From the NCBI RefSeq assembly GCF_965219595.1, contig NZ_OZ244781.1, positions 62,001-126,000 on the forward strand: a stretch of 64,000 nt of DNA, given 5' to 3'. The DNA is from Poriferisodalis sp022821985 (lineage in GTDB: Bacteria; Actinomycetota; Acidimicrobiia; Acidimicrobiales; Poriferisodalaceae). Below, in pieces: positions 45,813 through 54,744 of this stretch. Each line of letters starts with the position of its first letter. The first letter of the stretch is position 1. Under the pieces are notes generated by a model. The model was not told where the DNA came from. It searched no databases and was given only the letters and a program-made list of their open reading frames with translations. The translations under genes were made by a program, and so were the position numbers.

Positions 45813-47176
45813 TCAGCTGCCTCGGAGAGGGCCTCGCTCAACGACGGATACACGAACAGGCTCTCGGCGATGTCTTGAACCCGCAGGTTCGCGCTGACAG
45901 CGAGAGCCACCACCGAGATCAGCTCGGCTGCATGCCGGCCCACGATGGAGCCGCCCAGCACCTGGCCGGTCAGCGGGTCGGAGACGATCTTCACAAAGCC
46001 GCGGGGGTTCTCCTCGATGAGTGCCTTGGCGTTCGCGCCGAACGGCACCTTCGTGACGCGGATCTTGCGACCGGTAGCGAATGCCTCCGCCTCGGCCAAT
46101 CCGACATCGGCGATCTCGGGCTCGGTGAAGATGGCCGATGCCGCCTTGTCGTAGTCGAGATGGCGGTGCGGGCGGGTCTCGTGCAGGCCCATGGCATGCT
46201 CGACGATCTTGCGTCCCTGCATTGCCGCCACCGACGAGAGCGGCAGCTTGCCCGACAGGTCGCCTGCCGCATAGATGCTCGGCACCGACGAGCACAGGTT
46301 GTGGTCGACATCCACATAGCCCTCGCCGTCGACTCGCACCTCGGTGTTCTCCAGCCCCAAGCCGTCGCTGTTGGGAATCGAGCCGATGGCGAGCAAGGCG
46401 TGCGTTGCCCGTACCGTGCGACCGTCGCTGCACACGACCTCGACCGCGTCGCCGTCACGCACGATGTTCACCGCACGTGCGCCTTTCAGCATGGCGACAC
46501 CGAGATCACTGAAGGTCTGCTCCAGCACCGCAGCGGCTTCGGGGTCTTTGTGGGGCAGCACTTGCTGACGGCTCACGATCAGCGTGACTTGGGAGCCCAG
46601 CGAGGTGAACATGTGCACGAATTCGACGCCGGTCACCCCCGAGCCCACCACCACGAGGTGTTCGGGCAGCTCTGCGGGCGGGTAAGCGTCGCGGGTGGTC
46701 AAGACCCGCTCGCCGTCGATGGGCGCCCACTCGGGGATGCGAGGCCGGCTGCCGGTCGACAGCACGACGACATCGGCTGACAGCTCCACGGCCCCGTCGG
46801 CGGTATCTGCGCAGACTTCGTTGGGCCCGAGCAGGCGGCCCGAGCCCGACAGGATCCGCACACCTTGGCTGACCAGCATCTGCCGGGCGACCTCAGCGAG
46901 ACGGTCTTCGATGTCGCCGATGCGCTGGCGAAGGTGCGGGGTGTCCACCGATGTGGACACGTTGGCAAGGCCCAGCTCGTCGAGATGGCCCGCAAAGCTG
47001 AGCGCCGAGCCGGTGGCGATCATGGTCTTGGACGGCACGCAATCCCGCAGGTGCGCGGAGCCGCCCACGATGTCGCGCTCGATGAGCGTCACGTCTGCGC
47101 CGTAGCGCGCCGCATAGGTAGCCGCCGAGTGACCCGCCGGGCCACCGCCGATCACGACGAACCGCTTCTGGGCCAT
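45809..47176 (-). CDS. lpdA: NAD(P)H quinone reductase of the dihydrolipoyl dehydrogenase-like family (LpdA type)
   Basis: A 455-aa flavoprotein of the pyridine nucleotide-disulfide oxidoreductase fold: FVVIGGGPAGHSAATYAARYGADVTLIE (FAD), VVVGSGVTGVEFVHMF (NAD(P)), SIYAAGDLSGKLPLSS. The redox disulfide is broken: GGSAHLRDCVPSKT keeps only the second cysteine of the usual CxxxxC, and the C-terminal HPT motif is replaced by FVYPSLSEAL. This is the pattern of M. tuberculosis LpdA (Rv3303c), a quinone reductase rather than a lipoamide dehydrogenase. First gene of an operon with LCP and ugd; a TACGCT hexamer lies 8 nt upstream of the ATG. Confidence 0.82.
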   Translation of the reverse strand: MAQKRFVVIGGGPAGHSAATYAARYGADVTLIERDIVGGSAHLRDCVPSKTMIATGSALSFAGHLDELGLANVSTSVDTPHLRQRIGDIEDRLAEVARQMLVSQGVRILSGSGRLLGPNEVCADTADGAVELSADVVVLSTGSRPRIPEWAPIDGERVLTTRDAYPPAELPEHLVVVGSGVTGVEFVHMFTSLGSQVTLIVSRQQVLPHKDPEAAAVLEQTFSDLGVAMLKGARAVNIVRDGDAVEVVCSDGRTVRATHALLAIGSIPNSDGLGLENTEVRVDGEGYVDVDHNLCSSVPSIYAAGDLSGKLPLSSVAAMQGRKIVEHAMGLHETRPHRHLDYDKAASAIFTEPEIADVGLAEAEAFATGRKIRVTKVPFGANAKALIEENPRGFVKIVSDPLTGQVLGGSIVGRHAAELISVVALAVSANLRVQDIAESLFVYPSLSEALSEAAE

Positions 47177-47238
47177 GGACCCGCAGCGTACCGGTGCCCC
47201 TCAGCCCGACTGTCGTCGCGGCGCTGTGCTGAGTTAGC

Positions 47239-48402
47239 TCAGCTCAGCGTGGGGCTGCAGAGGCCGTCGAGCTCGCTGACGGTGATGCGCTCGCGATTGG
47301 CATAGGTGACCTCGTTGGAGGGATCCGGCCGCAGCCGGAATTCGCGGAACGTCATCTCCAGCGAGTCGAAAGCGACGATGCGGCCCGACAGCGAATCACC
47401 GACGCCGAGGATCAGCTTGATGGTCTCGAGCGCCTGGATCGAGCCCACGATTCCCGGCAGCACGCCGAGCACGCCGGCCTCCGCACACGACGGGGCAAGC
47501 TCCGCCGGCGGGGGCTCGGGCAGATAGTCGCGATAAGTCGGCCCCTGCTGCGGGTCGAACACGGTGACCTGGCCCTCGAAGCGGAAGATCGAGCCGTGCA
47601 CCACCGGTATGCCCAGCTTCACGGAGGCATCGTTGAGCAGGTATCGGCTCGGGAAGTTGTCGGCGCCGTCCACGATCACGTCCCAGCCAGGCAGGATCTC
47701 CAGCACATTGTCGGCGCCGAGCCGGGTGTCGTAGGTGACCACGTTGACGTCGGGGTTCAGCGCAGTCAGGGTCTTCTTGGCCGAGTCGACCTTGCGGTCG
47801 CCGACACGGTCGACGTTGTGGAGAATCTGGCGCTGCAGGTTGGACTCGTCGACCACGTCCATGTCGATGATCCCGAGCGTGCCGACACCGGCGGCCGCTA
47901 GGTAGAGCGCAGCGGGCGAGCCGAGGCCGCCTGCGCCGAGCATGAGCACCTTGGCGTCGAGCAGCTTGAGCTGGCCTGCCTCGCCCACCTCGGGAAGCAG
48001 CAGGTGTCGCTGGTACCGGTTGCGCTGCTCGGCACCGAGCGAGGCCGGCGTCGACCATGGCCGGCCCTCGTCCTTCCACTGACCGAAGCCGCCGTCCATG
48101 GACACCGCGTTCGGGTATCCCAGCTCAGCAAGCGTCTTCGCAGCAAAGGCCGAGCGCACGCCGCCGGCGCAGTAGACGATGACCTCGGCGTCGTGGTCGG
48201 GCAGCCGGTTCTCGATCTGTGCCTCGAGGTGCCCGCGCGGGATGTGGATCGCATCGGCGAGCGCACCCTGCTCGTACTCGTCGGGCTCTCGCACGTCGAG
48301 CACCACCGGTGCACGCTCGGAGATCCACTCGGCCGCCGTGGCCGTGGTGATCTCAGTGATCTCGCGCTTGGTCGCTGTCAGCAGTTCGCGGAACGAGGGC
48401 AT
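47239..48402 (-). CDS. moeZ: Rhodanese-MoeB/ThiF fusion (sulfur-carrier adenylyltransferase)
   Basis: A 387-aa fusion. Residues ~20-115 are a rhodanese domain with active-site loop VYCAGGVRS (Cys present). Residues ~125-385 are an E1-like adenylyltransferase: RNRYQRHLLLPEVGEAGQLKLLDAKVLMLGAGGLGSPAALYLAAAG and IIDMDVVDESNLQRQILH. It activates ThiS/MoaD-like carriers and may thiocarboxylate them. In mycobacterial MoeZ the rhodanese is C-terminal; here it is N-terminal. The CxxC zinc pair of many MoeB proteins is not evident. ATG preceded by GGGAGG. A single-gene unit between lpdA and the sirtuin. Confidence 0.85.
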   Translation of the reverse strand: MPSFRELLTATKREITEITTATAAEWISERAPVVLDVREPDEYEQGALADAIHIPRGHLEAQIENRLPDHDAEVIVYCAGGVRSAFAAKTLAELGYPNAVSMDGGFGQWKDEGRPWSTPASLGAEQRNRYQRHLLLPEVGEAGQLKLLDAKVLMLGAGGLGSPAALYLAAAGVGTLGIIDMDVVDESNLQRQILHNVDRVGDRKVDSAKKTLTALNPDVNVVTYDTRLGADNVLEILPGWDVIVDGADNFPSRYLLNDASVKLGIPVVHGSIFRFEGQVTVFDPQQGPTYRDYLPEPPPAELAPSCAEAGVLGVLPGIVGSIQALETIKLILGVGDSLSGRIVAFDSLEMTFREFRLRPDPSNEVTYANRERITVSELDGLCSPTLS

Positions 48403-48511
48403 CGGGGCCTCCCTGTTCGTCGCCCGGTGTCTGGAACGATGGTGTCGCGTTCGATGACGCCCAGTCCCCAGACCAGGCTCAGGCCCTAAATCCTACTCAA
48501 CAGGTCGGGTT

Positions 48512-49321
48512 TTAGTGCCGCCGCCGATCACCGCAGATCTGGGGGAGGACCTCGGAGATGGATCGGCGGAGCACCATGTCGGCGAGATGGTCCATCTCGG
48601 TGGGCTCCGCATTGACGATCACGACACGCGCGCCTGCCGACTTCGCCGTCGGCACCACCGCAGCGATGGGATACACCGCCAGCGTCGTTCCCACGGCCAG
48701 CATCAGGTCGCAATTCTCAGCAGCAATCTGGGCACGCAGCAGGTCCCGCGCCACGAGCTGCTGGCCGAAACTGATCGTGGCGCTCTTGAGAATCCCGCCG
48801 CACACCGGACACGGCGGATCATCCTCGCCGAGCCGCACCCGATCGAGCACCACCCCCATGTCAGCGCGGTAGTCGCACTCCAGGCACGCAACCTCCCGGA
48901 TGGTGCCGTGGACCTCCACGATCTTGTCGGGATCCGAGCCGGCGTCGTGGTGCAGCCCGTCCACGTTCTGCGTGAGCAGCGACACCAGCTTGCGGCGGCG
49001 CTCGAGCTGCACCAGGGCTCGGTGCCCGTCGTTGGGCTCGGCACCCCACGCACGGTGATCCATGCGCGCCCGCCAAGCCAGCACGCGCACCTCGGGATCA
49101 GCCAGGTAGTTCTGCAGCGTCGCCTGCTTCTCAGCAGCGGGGTTCTTGGTCCATACGCCATTGGGGCCGCGGAAGTCCGGGATTCCGGAGTCGGTGGAGA
49201 TCCCGGCGCCGGTCAGCACCGTGATGGCGTTTGCCTCATCGATCCACCCGGCCACCGTTCGAACGTCGTCATCGGTGTCGGAACCCGCATCAGGCCCCCG
49301 GTCCGTCTCGGCTGGGCTCAT
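48512..49321 (-). CDS. Sir2 family NAD-dependent protein deacylase
   Basis: A 269-aa sirtuin. GAGISTDSGIPDFRG (NAD), TQNVDGLHHDAG and the catalytic EVHGTIREV histidine are intact. The structural zinc site is formed by CLECDYRADM and CPVCGG (2+2 Cys). It removes lysine acyl groups, e.g. from acyl-CoA synthetases. A charged N-terminal extension of about 20 residues precedes the domain. The promoter is in the AT-rich 150-bp region shared divergently with the gene at 49483. Confidence 0.9.
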   Translation of the reverse strand: MSPAETDRGPDAGSDTDDDVRTVAGWIDEANAITVLTGAGISTDSGIPDFRGPNGVWTKNPAAEKQATLQNYLADPEVRVLAWRARMDHRAWGAEPNDGHRALVQLERRRKLVSLLTQNVDGLHHDAGSDPDKIVEVHGTIREVACLECDYRADMGVVLDRVRLGEDDPPCPVCGGILKSATISFGQQLVARDLLRAQIAAENCDLMLAVGTTLAVYPIAAVVPTAKSAGARVVIVNAEPTEMDHLADMVLRRSISEVLPQICGDRRRH

Positions 49322-49344
49322 GCCTCACAGTCTGACTGATCGCC

Positions 49345-49430
49345 GGGTACCGGGTTTGACGAAATGTGTGTAATTAAAAATATATTTCATGTTGTATAAA
49401 TATTTTTTGATATACAACAGCTCAACCGCA
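49345..49430. promoter_or_regulatory. AT-rich divergent promoter region with an 8-bp palindromic operator-like site
   Basis: A strongly AT-rich island between the sirtuin (leftward) and the unknown gene at 49483 (rightward). Within it GTTGTATA (49391-49398) and TATACAAC (49411-49418) form a perfect inverted repeat with a 12-bp spacer, centres 20 bp apart (two helical turns). This geometry suits a dimeric regulator. Which gene it controls is not known. Confidence 0.5.
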
Positions 49431-49482
49431 CACGAACGCCGGTCCCGGCCGGACGCGACACGACACGCTGAAGGAGACCTCG

Positions 49483-50208
49483 ATGCGAACCGACCACATG
49501 CCGACGACTGCCCCGCCCCTGACTGCCAGCAGCGACGCTGCAGCGGCCAACCTGCAGCTCGTCGGCGGCACGGCGACGGTGCCGATCAAGCCGCTGGCCC
49601 CAGCAGCCACAAGCGAGCCTCTGCGTGTGCTCTTGGCGCGGCCGTGGGATGACCCCAGCTTGCGGCGCCGTGGCCACGATCCGCGTTCGGCCTACGTGGA
49701 ACGCTTCTGGGTCGCCATCCTGGGCCCGAGCGCCGTCTGGTTTCTGCGTCTGCTCGCACGGGAGTTCGACGAACTGGCCCCAGGAGAAGACCTGCGACTC
49801 GATCTCGACTCCACCGCCCGGCGACTCGGGCTCCAGCACCGCGGCGGCCGCACAAGCAGCTTCATGCGCACTATCGACCGCTGCGCCATGTTCCACCTGG
49901 CGCAGTTCGCCGATGACGCCGTGCTAATGGTTCGCCGCCTGCTGCCGCCCGTGCCACGCCGGCTGCACGACCGGATGCCCCAAGAGCTGCGTGAGGAGGT
50001 CGGACGCTGGTCGCGTACCGACGGGCGTGCGGATTTCTCGGTCGGCGAGACCCGCCTGCTCGCGTCGTGCATGCTGATGCTCGGCCACGGCCTGCACGAG
50101 TCAGCCGAGCGCCTGGTGACGCTGGGGCTCGCGCCCAATGCCGCCAACGAGGCAACGGCATGGGCATGGGCGCAGCGATGCACGCGGCCTGATATGCGCC
50201 GCGGCTAG
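49483..50208 (+). CDS. Conserved hypothetical protein with probable winged-helix-like DNA-binding region
   Basis: A 241-aa protein I do not assign to a named family. A flexible Ala/Thr/Pro N-terminus (about 45 residues) precedes SAYVERFWVAILGPSAVWFLRLLAREF, then LDLDSTARRLGLQHRGGRTSSFMRTIDRCAMFHLAQF, which looks like a helix-turn-helix or winged helix. A C-terminal helical part follows (VGRWSRTDGRADFSVGETRLLASCMLML). The start is set by AAGGAGACC 8 nt upstream. Its own promoter contains a palindrome, so autoregulation is a testable idea. Not clearly co-transcribed with anything; pepA is convergent 7 bp downstream. Confidence 0.65.
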   Translation: MRTDHMPTTAPPLTASSDAAAANLQLVGGTATVPIKPLAPAATSEPLRVLLARPWDDPSLRRRGHDPRSAYVERFWVAILGPSAVWFLRLLAREFDELAPGEDLRLDLDSTARRLGLQHRGGRTSSFMRTIDRCAMFHLAQFADDAVLMVRRLLPPVPRRLHDRMPQELREEVGRWSRTDGRADFSVGETRLLASCMLMLGHGLHESAERLVTLGLAPNAANEATAWAWAQRCTRPDMRRG

Positions 50209-50215
50209 CGCCCGG

Positions 50216-51712
50216 TCACCAACCGCAGATCAGCTCCACCAGCGTGCGCACACCGAAGCCGGACGCTCCCTTGGACAGCTCGCCGGTGTCGGCGTCGGTA
50301 CGCACCGGTCCCGCGATGTCGAAGTGCACCCACGGTGTCTCGCCCACGAACTCTGACAGGAACAGGCCTGCGTGGAGCGTGCCTCCGTAGCGGTTCTTGC
50401 CGATGTTGCGCAGGTCGGCGATCGGCGAGTCGAGCTGCTCGCGGTACTCCGGCGGCAGCGGCAGATGCCAGAGCAGCTCGCCGGCGGCGCTCGCCGCAGC
50501 CTGGGCACGCCCGATCGCTGCGGGGTCGTTACCCATGAGCCCGCCGTACTTGTCGCCGAGCGCCACCATGCAGGCACCCGTCAGCGTGGCGAGGTCGACA
50601 ACCAGGTCTGGCTCCTCTTCGACCGAGAGCGACAAACCGTCAGCGAGCACGAGCCGACCCTCGGCGTCGGTGTTCAGCACTTCCACGGTCTTGCCGTTGC
50701 GGATGCGCAGCACATCGCCAGGCTTGGTGGCCGTGGGTCCGGGCTGGTTGTCGGTGCAGCAGCAGATGCCCGTGACCGCGACATCGGGCGCCAGCCGGAT
50801 GATCGCGCTCATCGCGCCGATGACCGCTGCAGCGCCGCCCATGTCGATCTTCATCCACTCCATGCCCTCGAAGGTCTTGAGGTTGAGCCCGCCCGTGTCG
50901 AATGTGATGCCCTTGCCGACGAGGTGCACAGTGGCGCGCGGTTCAGCGGTCGGCTGCCAGCGCATGCGGATGAGCGCCGGCGGTTCTGTCGAGCCAGCGT
51001 TGACACCCAGGAGCCCACCGCATCGTTCCGCCTCCAGTCGTTCGCGGTCCCACACCTCCACCGATGCAGTGCCTGCCGCGGGATCGCCGTCTGCGGAGGC
51101 CGCCTCGATCGCCTCGGTTGCGGCGTCGGCCAGGCCGCTTGCGGTGAGCGCGCCGGCTGGCTGGTTGACGAGGTCGCGGGCCAGGGCAATGCCGCCGGCC
51201 ACAGCAGCGGCACGGGCGACGGCTGCTGTCGTGTCGGTGCCGTCGGGCGCTGCGAGCACAACGTGGCCGAGCGCATGGGCTTCGGGCGGTTCGCCTTTGT
51301 GCTCGTTGAACCCGTAGGAGGCCAGGAGCATGCCTTCGACCACTGCCGCTAGTGCGACATCGGCACCGAGATCGTCAGCCGCAGCGGCCGCCAGTGCCGA
51401 GGTCAGCGAGTCAACCTTCGCTGCCGCCCGCCAAAGGTTCGCCGCCGCCTTGCGAACGTCCGCCGCAGTGAGATCGTCCGAACCGAGCCCGACGGCGATG
51501 GGCATGGTGTCCTCGGCAGTGTCGGCGATGCCAGCCATCAGCGCAGTGCTGCCGGCGGCACCATCGAAGCCGCTGGCTGCCAGGTAGTTTGGCGTGGCTC
51601 CCAGCGTGTCCAGCGCATCGCTGCGCACCGGCCTGTCCGCGGCGGCCGTGGGCGGCGCAGCGGCGGGGTCGGTCACCACCTCGAAGGCGTCGATCGAAAC
51701 AGTCAGCGGCAC
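50216..51712 (-). CDS. pepA: Leucyl aminopeptidase (M17)
   Basis: A 498-aa two-zinc/manganese aminopeptidase. The C-terminal catalytic half has VGKGITFDTGGLNLKT (Lys/Asp), MKIDMGGAAAVIGAM and NTDAEGRLVLADGLSL (the diagnostic NTDAEGRL). The N-terminal half is the less conserved macro-like domain, here Ala-rich. It cleaves N-terminal residues from peptides in the cytoplasm. GTG start. A single-gene unit. Confidence 0.93.
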   Translation of the reverse strand: MPLTVSIDAFEVVTDPAAAPPTAAADRPVRSDALDTLGATPNYLAASGFDGAAGSTALMAGIADTAEDTMPIAVGLGSDDLTAADVRKAAANLWRAAAKVDSLTSALAAAAADDLGADVALAAVVEGMLLASYGFNEHKGEPPEAHALGHVVLAAPDGTDTTAAVARAAAVAGGIALARDLVNQPAGALTASGLADAATEAIEAASADGDPAAGTASVEVWDRERLEAERCGGLLGVNAGSTEPPALIRMRWQPTAEPRATVHLVGKGITFDTGGLNLKTFEGMEWMKIDMGGAAAVIGAMSAIIRLAPDVAVTGICCCTDNQPGPTATKPGDVLRIRNGKTVEVLNTDAEGRLVLADGLSLSVEEEPDLVVDLATLTGACMVALGDKYGGLMGNDPAAIGRAQAAASAAGELLWHLPLPPEYREQLDSPIADLRNIGKNRYGGTLHAGLFLSEFVGETPWVHFDIAGPVRTDADTGELSKGASGFGVRTLVELICGW

Positions 51713-51838
51713 AGCGTCCTCACTCTGTCGGGGGTGATACGAGCGACGGCAAGCGCGGCCCGCACTGCGGTTCTACCCGACGCCGACGCTCAACGCAGCA
51801 GATGTTTGTTCTGCGCTGATCGGGGCCCGTATTTCGCC

Positions 51839-52765
51839 TCACGCCGGGCGCAGGTGCACCACGTCGCCGACTGCCACCGTATGGACCGCCCCGGCATCGT
51901 CGGTGATCAGCAACCTGCCCTCAGCATCGAGATCGCTCGCCACACCTTCGAGGCTGCGCTCATCGTTTGCAGGCGCGTCTGTTGTGGCGTCAAGTGAGAC
52001 GCGCACGCGATGACCGAGCGTGGCGGAATTCCGGCGAGCCTCGTCCAGCACGATGGCTGCTCCGGCGCCGTCAGCGGCCCGGCACAGCAGCTCGTAGCGA
52101 GCCTCCAGACCCTCGAGCACCCGGCGTGCCAGCAGCGTCCGGTCCACCGGAGCTCCCGATTCCAGGTTCAGGCTGGTCGCGACGCCTTCCAGTTCCGCGG
52201 GCACCTCCGGCCAGCCGGTATTGAGGCCCATGCCCACGACCACCGCAGACAGCAGTCCCTGCGTGCTGATGGACTCGGCCAGGATGCCCGCCAGCTTGCG
52301 ATCGCGGCGGGCGGCGCCGTGACCGTCCGCGTCGTGGCCAGCCGATTCGCCGCCGGCAGAGTCACGGTCAGCAGGGCCAGCAATCACGAGATCGTTGGGC
52401 CACTTCAGCAGCGGCCGGACGCCGCTTACCTGCTTGCACGCGTTTGCGGCGGCCAGCCCGACGGCAAGCGTCACCAAGGCCGCCCGAGTCGGAGGCAGCG
52501 GGCCCGGCGGCGGGCGCAGCAGCACCGACATCATGAGCGAGGTGCCCGGCGGCGCCGTCCAGCGGCGGCCGCGACGGCCGCGGCCGGCGGTCTGCAGGTC
52601 GGCGATCAGCACCATCCCTTCGGGTGCCCCCCGGCGGGCCCGATCGAGCAGCTCAGTGTTGGTCGAGCCGATCTCGTCGTGCCACTCGACCTCGGCGAAG
52701 CGGGTGCCAGCGACCAACCCGAAGTGTGGTGAGTCGAATTGCGCCGGGTCGTCGGTGACAGGCAC
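51839..52765 (-). CDS. birA: Biotin-[acetyl-CoA-carboxylase] ligase
   Basis: A 308-aa biotin protein ligase. IGSTNTELLDRARRG (substrate loop), DLQTAGRGRRGRRWTAPPGTSL (biotinyl-AMP loop) and KWPNDLVI are the catalytic motifs; the C-terminal SH3-like domain ends at VAVGDVVHLRPA. No N-terminal helix-turn-helix, so it is not a repressor. A 54-residue upstream extension to 52927 is largely repeat R2 DNA. I place the start at GTG 52765, where TACTGT lies exactly 6 nt upstream (leaderless). It is divergent from the carboxylase alpha chain it should biotinylate, a functional neighbour. Confidence 0.9.
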   Translation of the reverse strand: MPVTDDPAQFDSPHFGLVAGTRFAEVEWHDEIGSTNTELLDRARRGAPEGMVLIADLQTAGRGRRGRRWTAPPGTSLMMSVLLRPPPGPLPPTRAALVTLAVGLAAANACKQVSGVRPLLKWPNDLVIAGPADRDSAGGESAGHDADGHGAARRDRKLAGILAESISTQGLLSAVVVGMGLNTGWPEVPAELEGVATSLNLESGAPVDRTLLARRVLEGLEARYELLCRAADGAGAAIVLDEARRNSATLGHRVRVSLDATTDAPANDERSLEGVASDLDAEGRLLITDDAGAVHTVAVGDVVHLRPA

Positions 52766-52771
52766 GCAGCG

Positions 52772-52777
52772 ACAGTA
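52772..52777 (-). promoter_or_regulatory. -10-like hexamer (TACTGT), leaderless start of birA
   Basis: On the minus strand TACTGT, 6 nt, GTG at 52765. It decides the birA start and excludes the R2-encoded N-terminal extension. Confidence 0.5.
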
Positions 52778-52820
52778 CCGGTAGCGAACATGAGCAGGGA
52801 GCAATAGCGTCGCCTGACCA

Positions 52821-52904
52821 GAGGCTGAGCCGAAGGGCGAAGCCGGGGCCCGAGCGGCCCGTGAGCGCAGCGAACAAGAGCGGGAAGCAACTGGTGACGC
52901 AACG
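52821..52904 (-). repeat. Dispersed repeat R2, copy D
   Basis: Between birA and the carboxylase gene. On the minus strand it matches copies A and B from TTGCTT through CGCTCTTG, CTCACGGGCCGCTCGGGCC and CGGCTCAGCCTC, with two substitutions in the GGCTTCGCC/ATTCGG part. Copies A and D share extra sequence on the left side (GTCAC...TTGCTT). Confidence 0.7.
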
Positions 52905-52959
52905 AGAAATCTCTCATGTCCGCGCATTCGAGTCCCACGGCAATCTGGGGACCTGATCC

Positions 52960-54723
52960 GTGTTCAGCAAGCTCCTCATCGCCAACCGGGGCGAGATTGC
53001 CGTGCGTGTCATCCGGGCGTGCCGCGAGCTGGGCATTCCGTCGGTAGCGGTGTACAGCGAACTGGACCGTGACGCCATGCATGTGCGGCTCGCGGACGAG
53101 GCGTTCGCCCTTGGCGGTCAGACTGCGGCCGAGAGCTACCTCAACACCGAGGCAATTCTCGATGTCATCGCCCGGTGCGGCGCCGATGCGGTCCATCCCG
53201 GCTACGGCTTCTATTCCGAGAACGCCGATTTTGCCCGCGCCATTACCGAGCGCGGCGTGACGTTCGTGGGGCCGCCGCCCGAAGCCATCGAGGTGATGGG
53301 CGACAAGATCTCGGCGCGCCTGGCCGCCGAACGGTCCGGCGTCGCAGGCGTGCCCGGCACCACCGAGGTGATCACTTCCACCGACGAAGTCGCCGCGTTC
53401 GGCGATGAGCACGGCTACCCCATCGCCATCAAGGCGGCGTACGGGGGCGGCGGTCGCGGCATGAAGGTTGTCGACAGCCCTGAGGAGATCGAAGCCGCCT
53501 TGGCGTCGGCGCAGCGGGAGGCCGAAGCGTTCTTCGGGCGGGGCGAGTGCTACATGGAGCGCTACCTCACCTGGCCCCGCCACATCGAGATGCAGATCAT
53601 CGCCGATCACCACGGCAATGCCGTATGGCTGGGCGAGCGTGACTGCTCTGCCCAGCGCCGACACCAGAAGCTGGTGGAGGAGAGCCCCGCGCCGCTGCTC
53701 GACGATGCCGTTCGCAAGGCGATGGGCGACGCGGCGGTGGCGGTGGCCCGTGGCTGCAACTACACGAATGCCGGCACGGTGGAGTTCCTCTACCAGGACG
53801 GCGAGTTCTTCTACCTGGAGATGAACACCCGGCTGCAGGTGGAGCACCCGGTCACCGAGATGGTGACCGGCATCGATCTGGTACGCGAGCAGATCCGCGT
53901 GGCCGCCGGTGAGCCACTGTCGTTCACGCAGTCGGAGGTGACATCGGTCGGTCACGCAATCGAGGCGCGCATCAACGCCGAGGATCCCGCGGGCGGTCGC
54001 TTCTTGCCGTCGCCTGGCGCTCTGACTTCACTGGTGGTGCCAGACGGTTTCGGCGTTCGCTGGGACGGCGGATATGAGGCAGGCGACACCGTCAGCCAGT
54101 ACTACGACAACCTCATCGGCAAGCTTGTCGTGTGGGGCTCTGATCGCCCGACGGCCATAGGTCGCATGCAGCGGGCCCTCAGCGAGCTGAGCGTCGGCGG
54201 TGTCGCGACAACCGCCGCAGCACACGCACGGATCATGGCCTCAGAGGACTTCCAGGCCGGCATCCACAGCACCAAGTGGGTGGAGGAGCGGCTCGATCTG
54301 AGCGGTGTGACCGGCAAGACCGATTCGGAACCCCCCGCTGCGCCTGACAGCGACGACATGCCGCGCGTGCGACGCGATGTCGTGGTGGAAGTGGACGGCA
54401 AGCGGTTCTCGGTGAGCGCGTGGGTGCCCGAATCTGCACCAGCCGCCAGCTCAGCCAACACGGCTGCTCGCCCCCGTCGAGCGAGCGGCGGCACTTCAGC
54501 GGGCGCCGGTACGGGTCAGGTGACCGTCCCCATGCAGGGGACGATCGTCAAGATCCTGGTGGAGATCGGCCAGGAGGTCACTGCCGGAGAGGGGGTGGTG
54601 GTGCTCGAAGCCATGAAGATGGAGAACAGCATCAACGCCGACCGCTCCGGGACCGTCAGCGAGATCAAGGTCGAACCGGGCGACACCGTGGGCGCCGGCG
54701 ACGTGGTGGTCGTTATCTCCTGA
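52960..54723 (+). CDS. accA: Acetyl-/propionyl-CoA carboxylase alpha chain (biotin carboxylase + BCCP)
   Basis: A 587-aa fused protein. Residues ~1-450 are biotin carboxylase: LLIANRGEIAVRVIRACRELG, the ATP glycine loop YGGGGRGMKVV, and the metal-binding EMNTRLQVEHPVTEMVTGIDLV. An Ala/Ser linker follows, then the biotinyl domain (about 515-587) with LEAMKMENSI, the biotin lysine at residue 553. It carboxylates biotin for a separate beta subunit (acetyl- or propionyl-CoA). GTG start. No beta subunit adjoins it; birA is the divergent neighbour. Confidence 0.92.
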   Translation: MFSKLLIANRGEIAVRVIRACRELGIPSVAVYSELDRDAMHVRLADEAFALGGQTAAESYLNTEAILDVIARCGADAVHPGYGFYSENADFARAITERGVTFVGPPPEAIEVMGDKISARLAAERSGVAGVPGTTEVITSTDEVAAFGDEHGYPIAIKAAYGGGGRGMKVVDSPEEIEAALASAQREAEAFFGRGECYMERYLTWPRHIEMQIIADHHGNAVWLGERDCSAQRRHQKLVEESPAPLLDDAVRKAMGDAAVAVARGCNYTNAGTVEFLYQDGEFFYLEMNTRLQVEHPVTEMVTGIDLVREQIRVAAGEPLSFTQSEVTSVGHAIEARINAEDPAGGRFLPSPGALTSLVVPDGFGVRWDGGYEAGDTVSQYYDNLIGKLVVWGSDRPTAIGRMQRALSELSVGGVATTAAAHARIMASEDFQAGIHSTKWVEERLDLSGVTGKTDSEPPAAPDSDDMPRVRRDVVVEVDGKRFSVSAWVPESAPAASSANTAARPRRASGGTSAGAGTGQVTVPMQGTIVKILVEIGQEVTAGEGVVVLEAMKMENSINADRSGTVSEIKVEPGDTVGAGDVVVVIS

Positions 54724-54744
54724 GCGCGCCCGCGATGAGGGCGC

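Noticed and set aside
52766..52927. 54-residue N-terminal extension of BirA
   Set aside because: It is largely translated repeat R2, and a leaderless-type -10 lies inside it at the right distance from GTG 52765.
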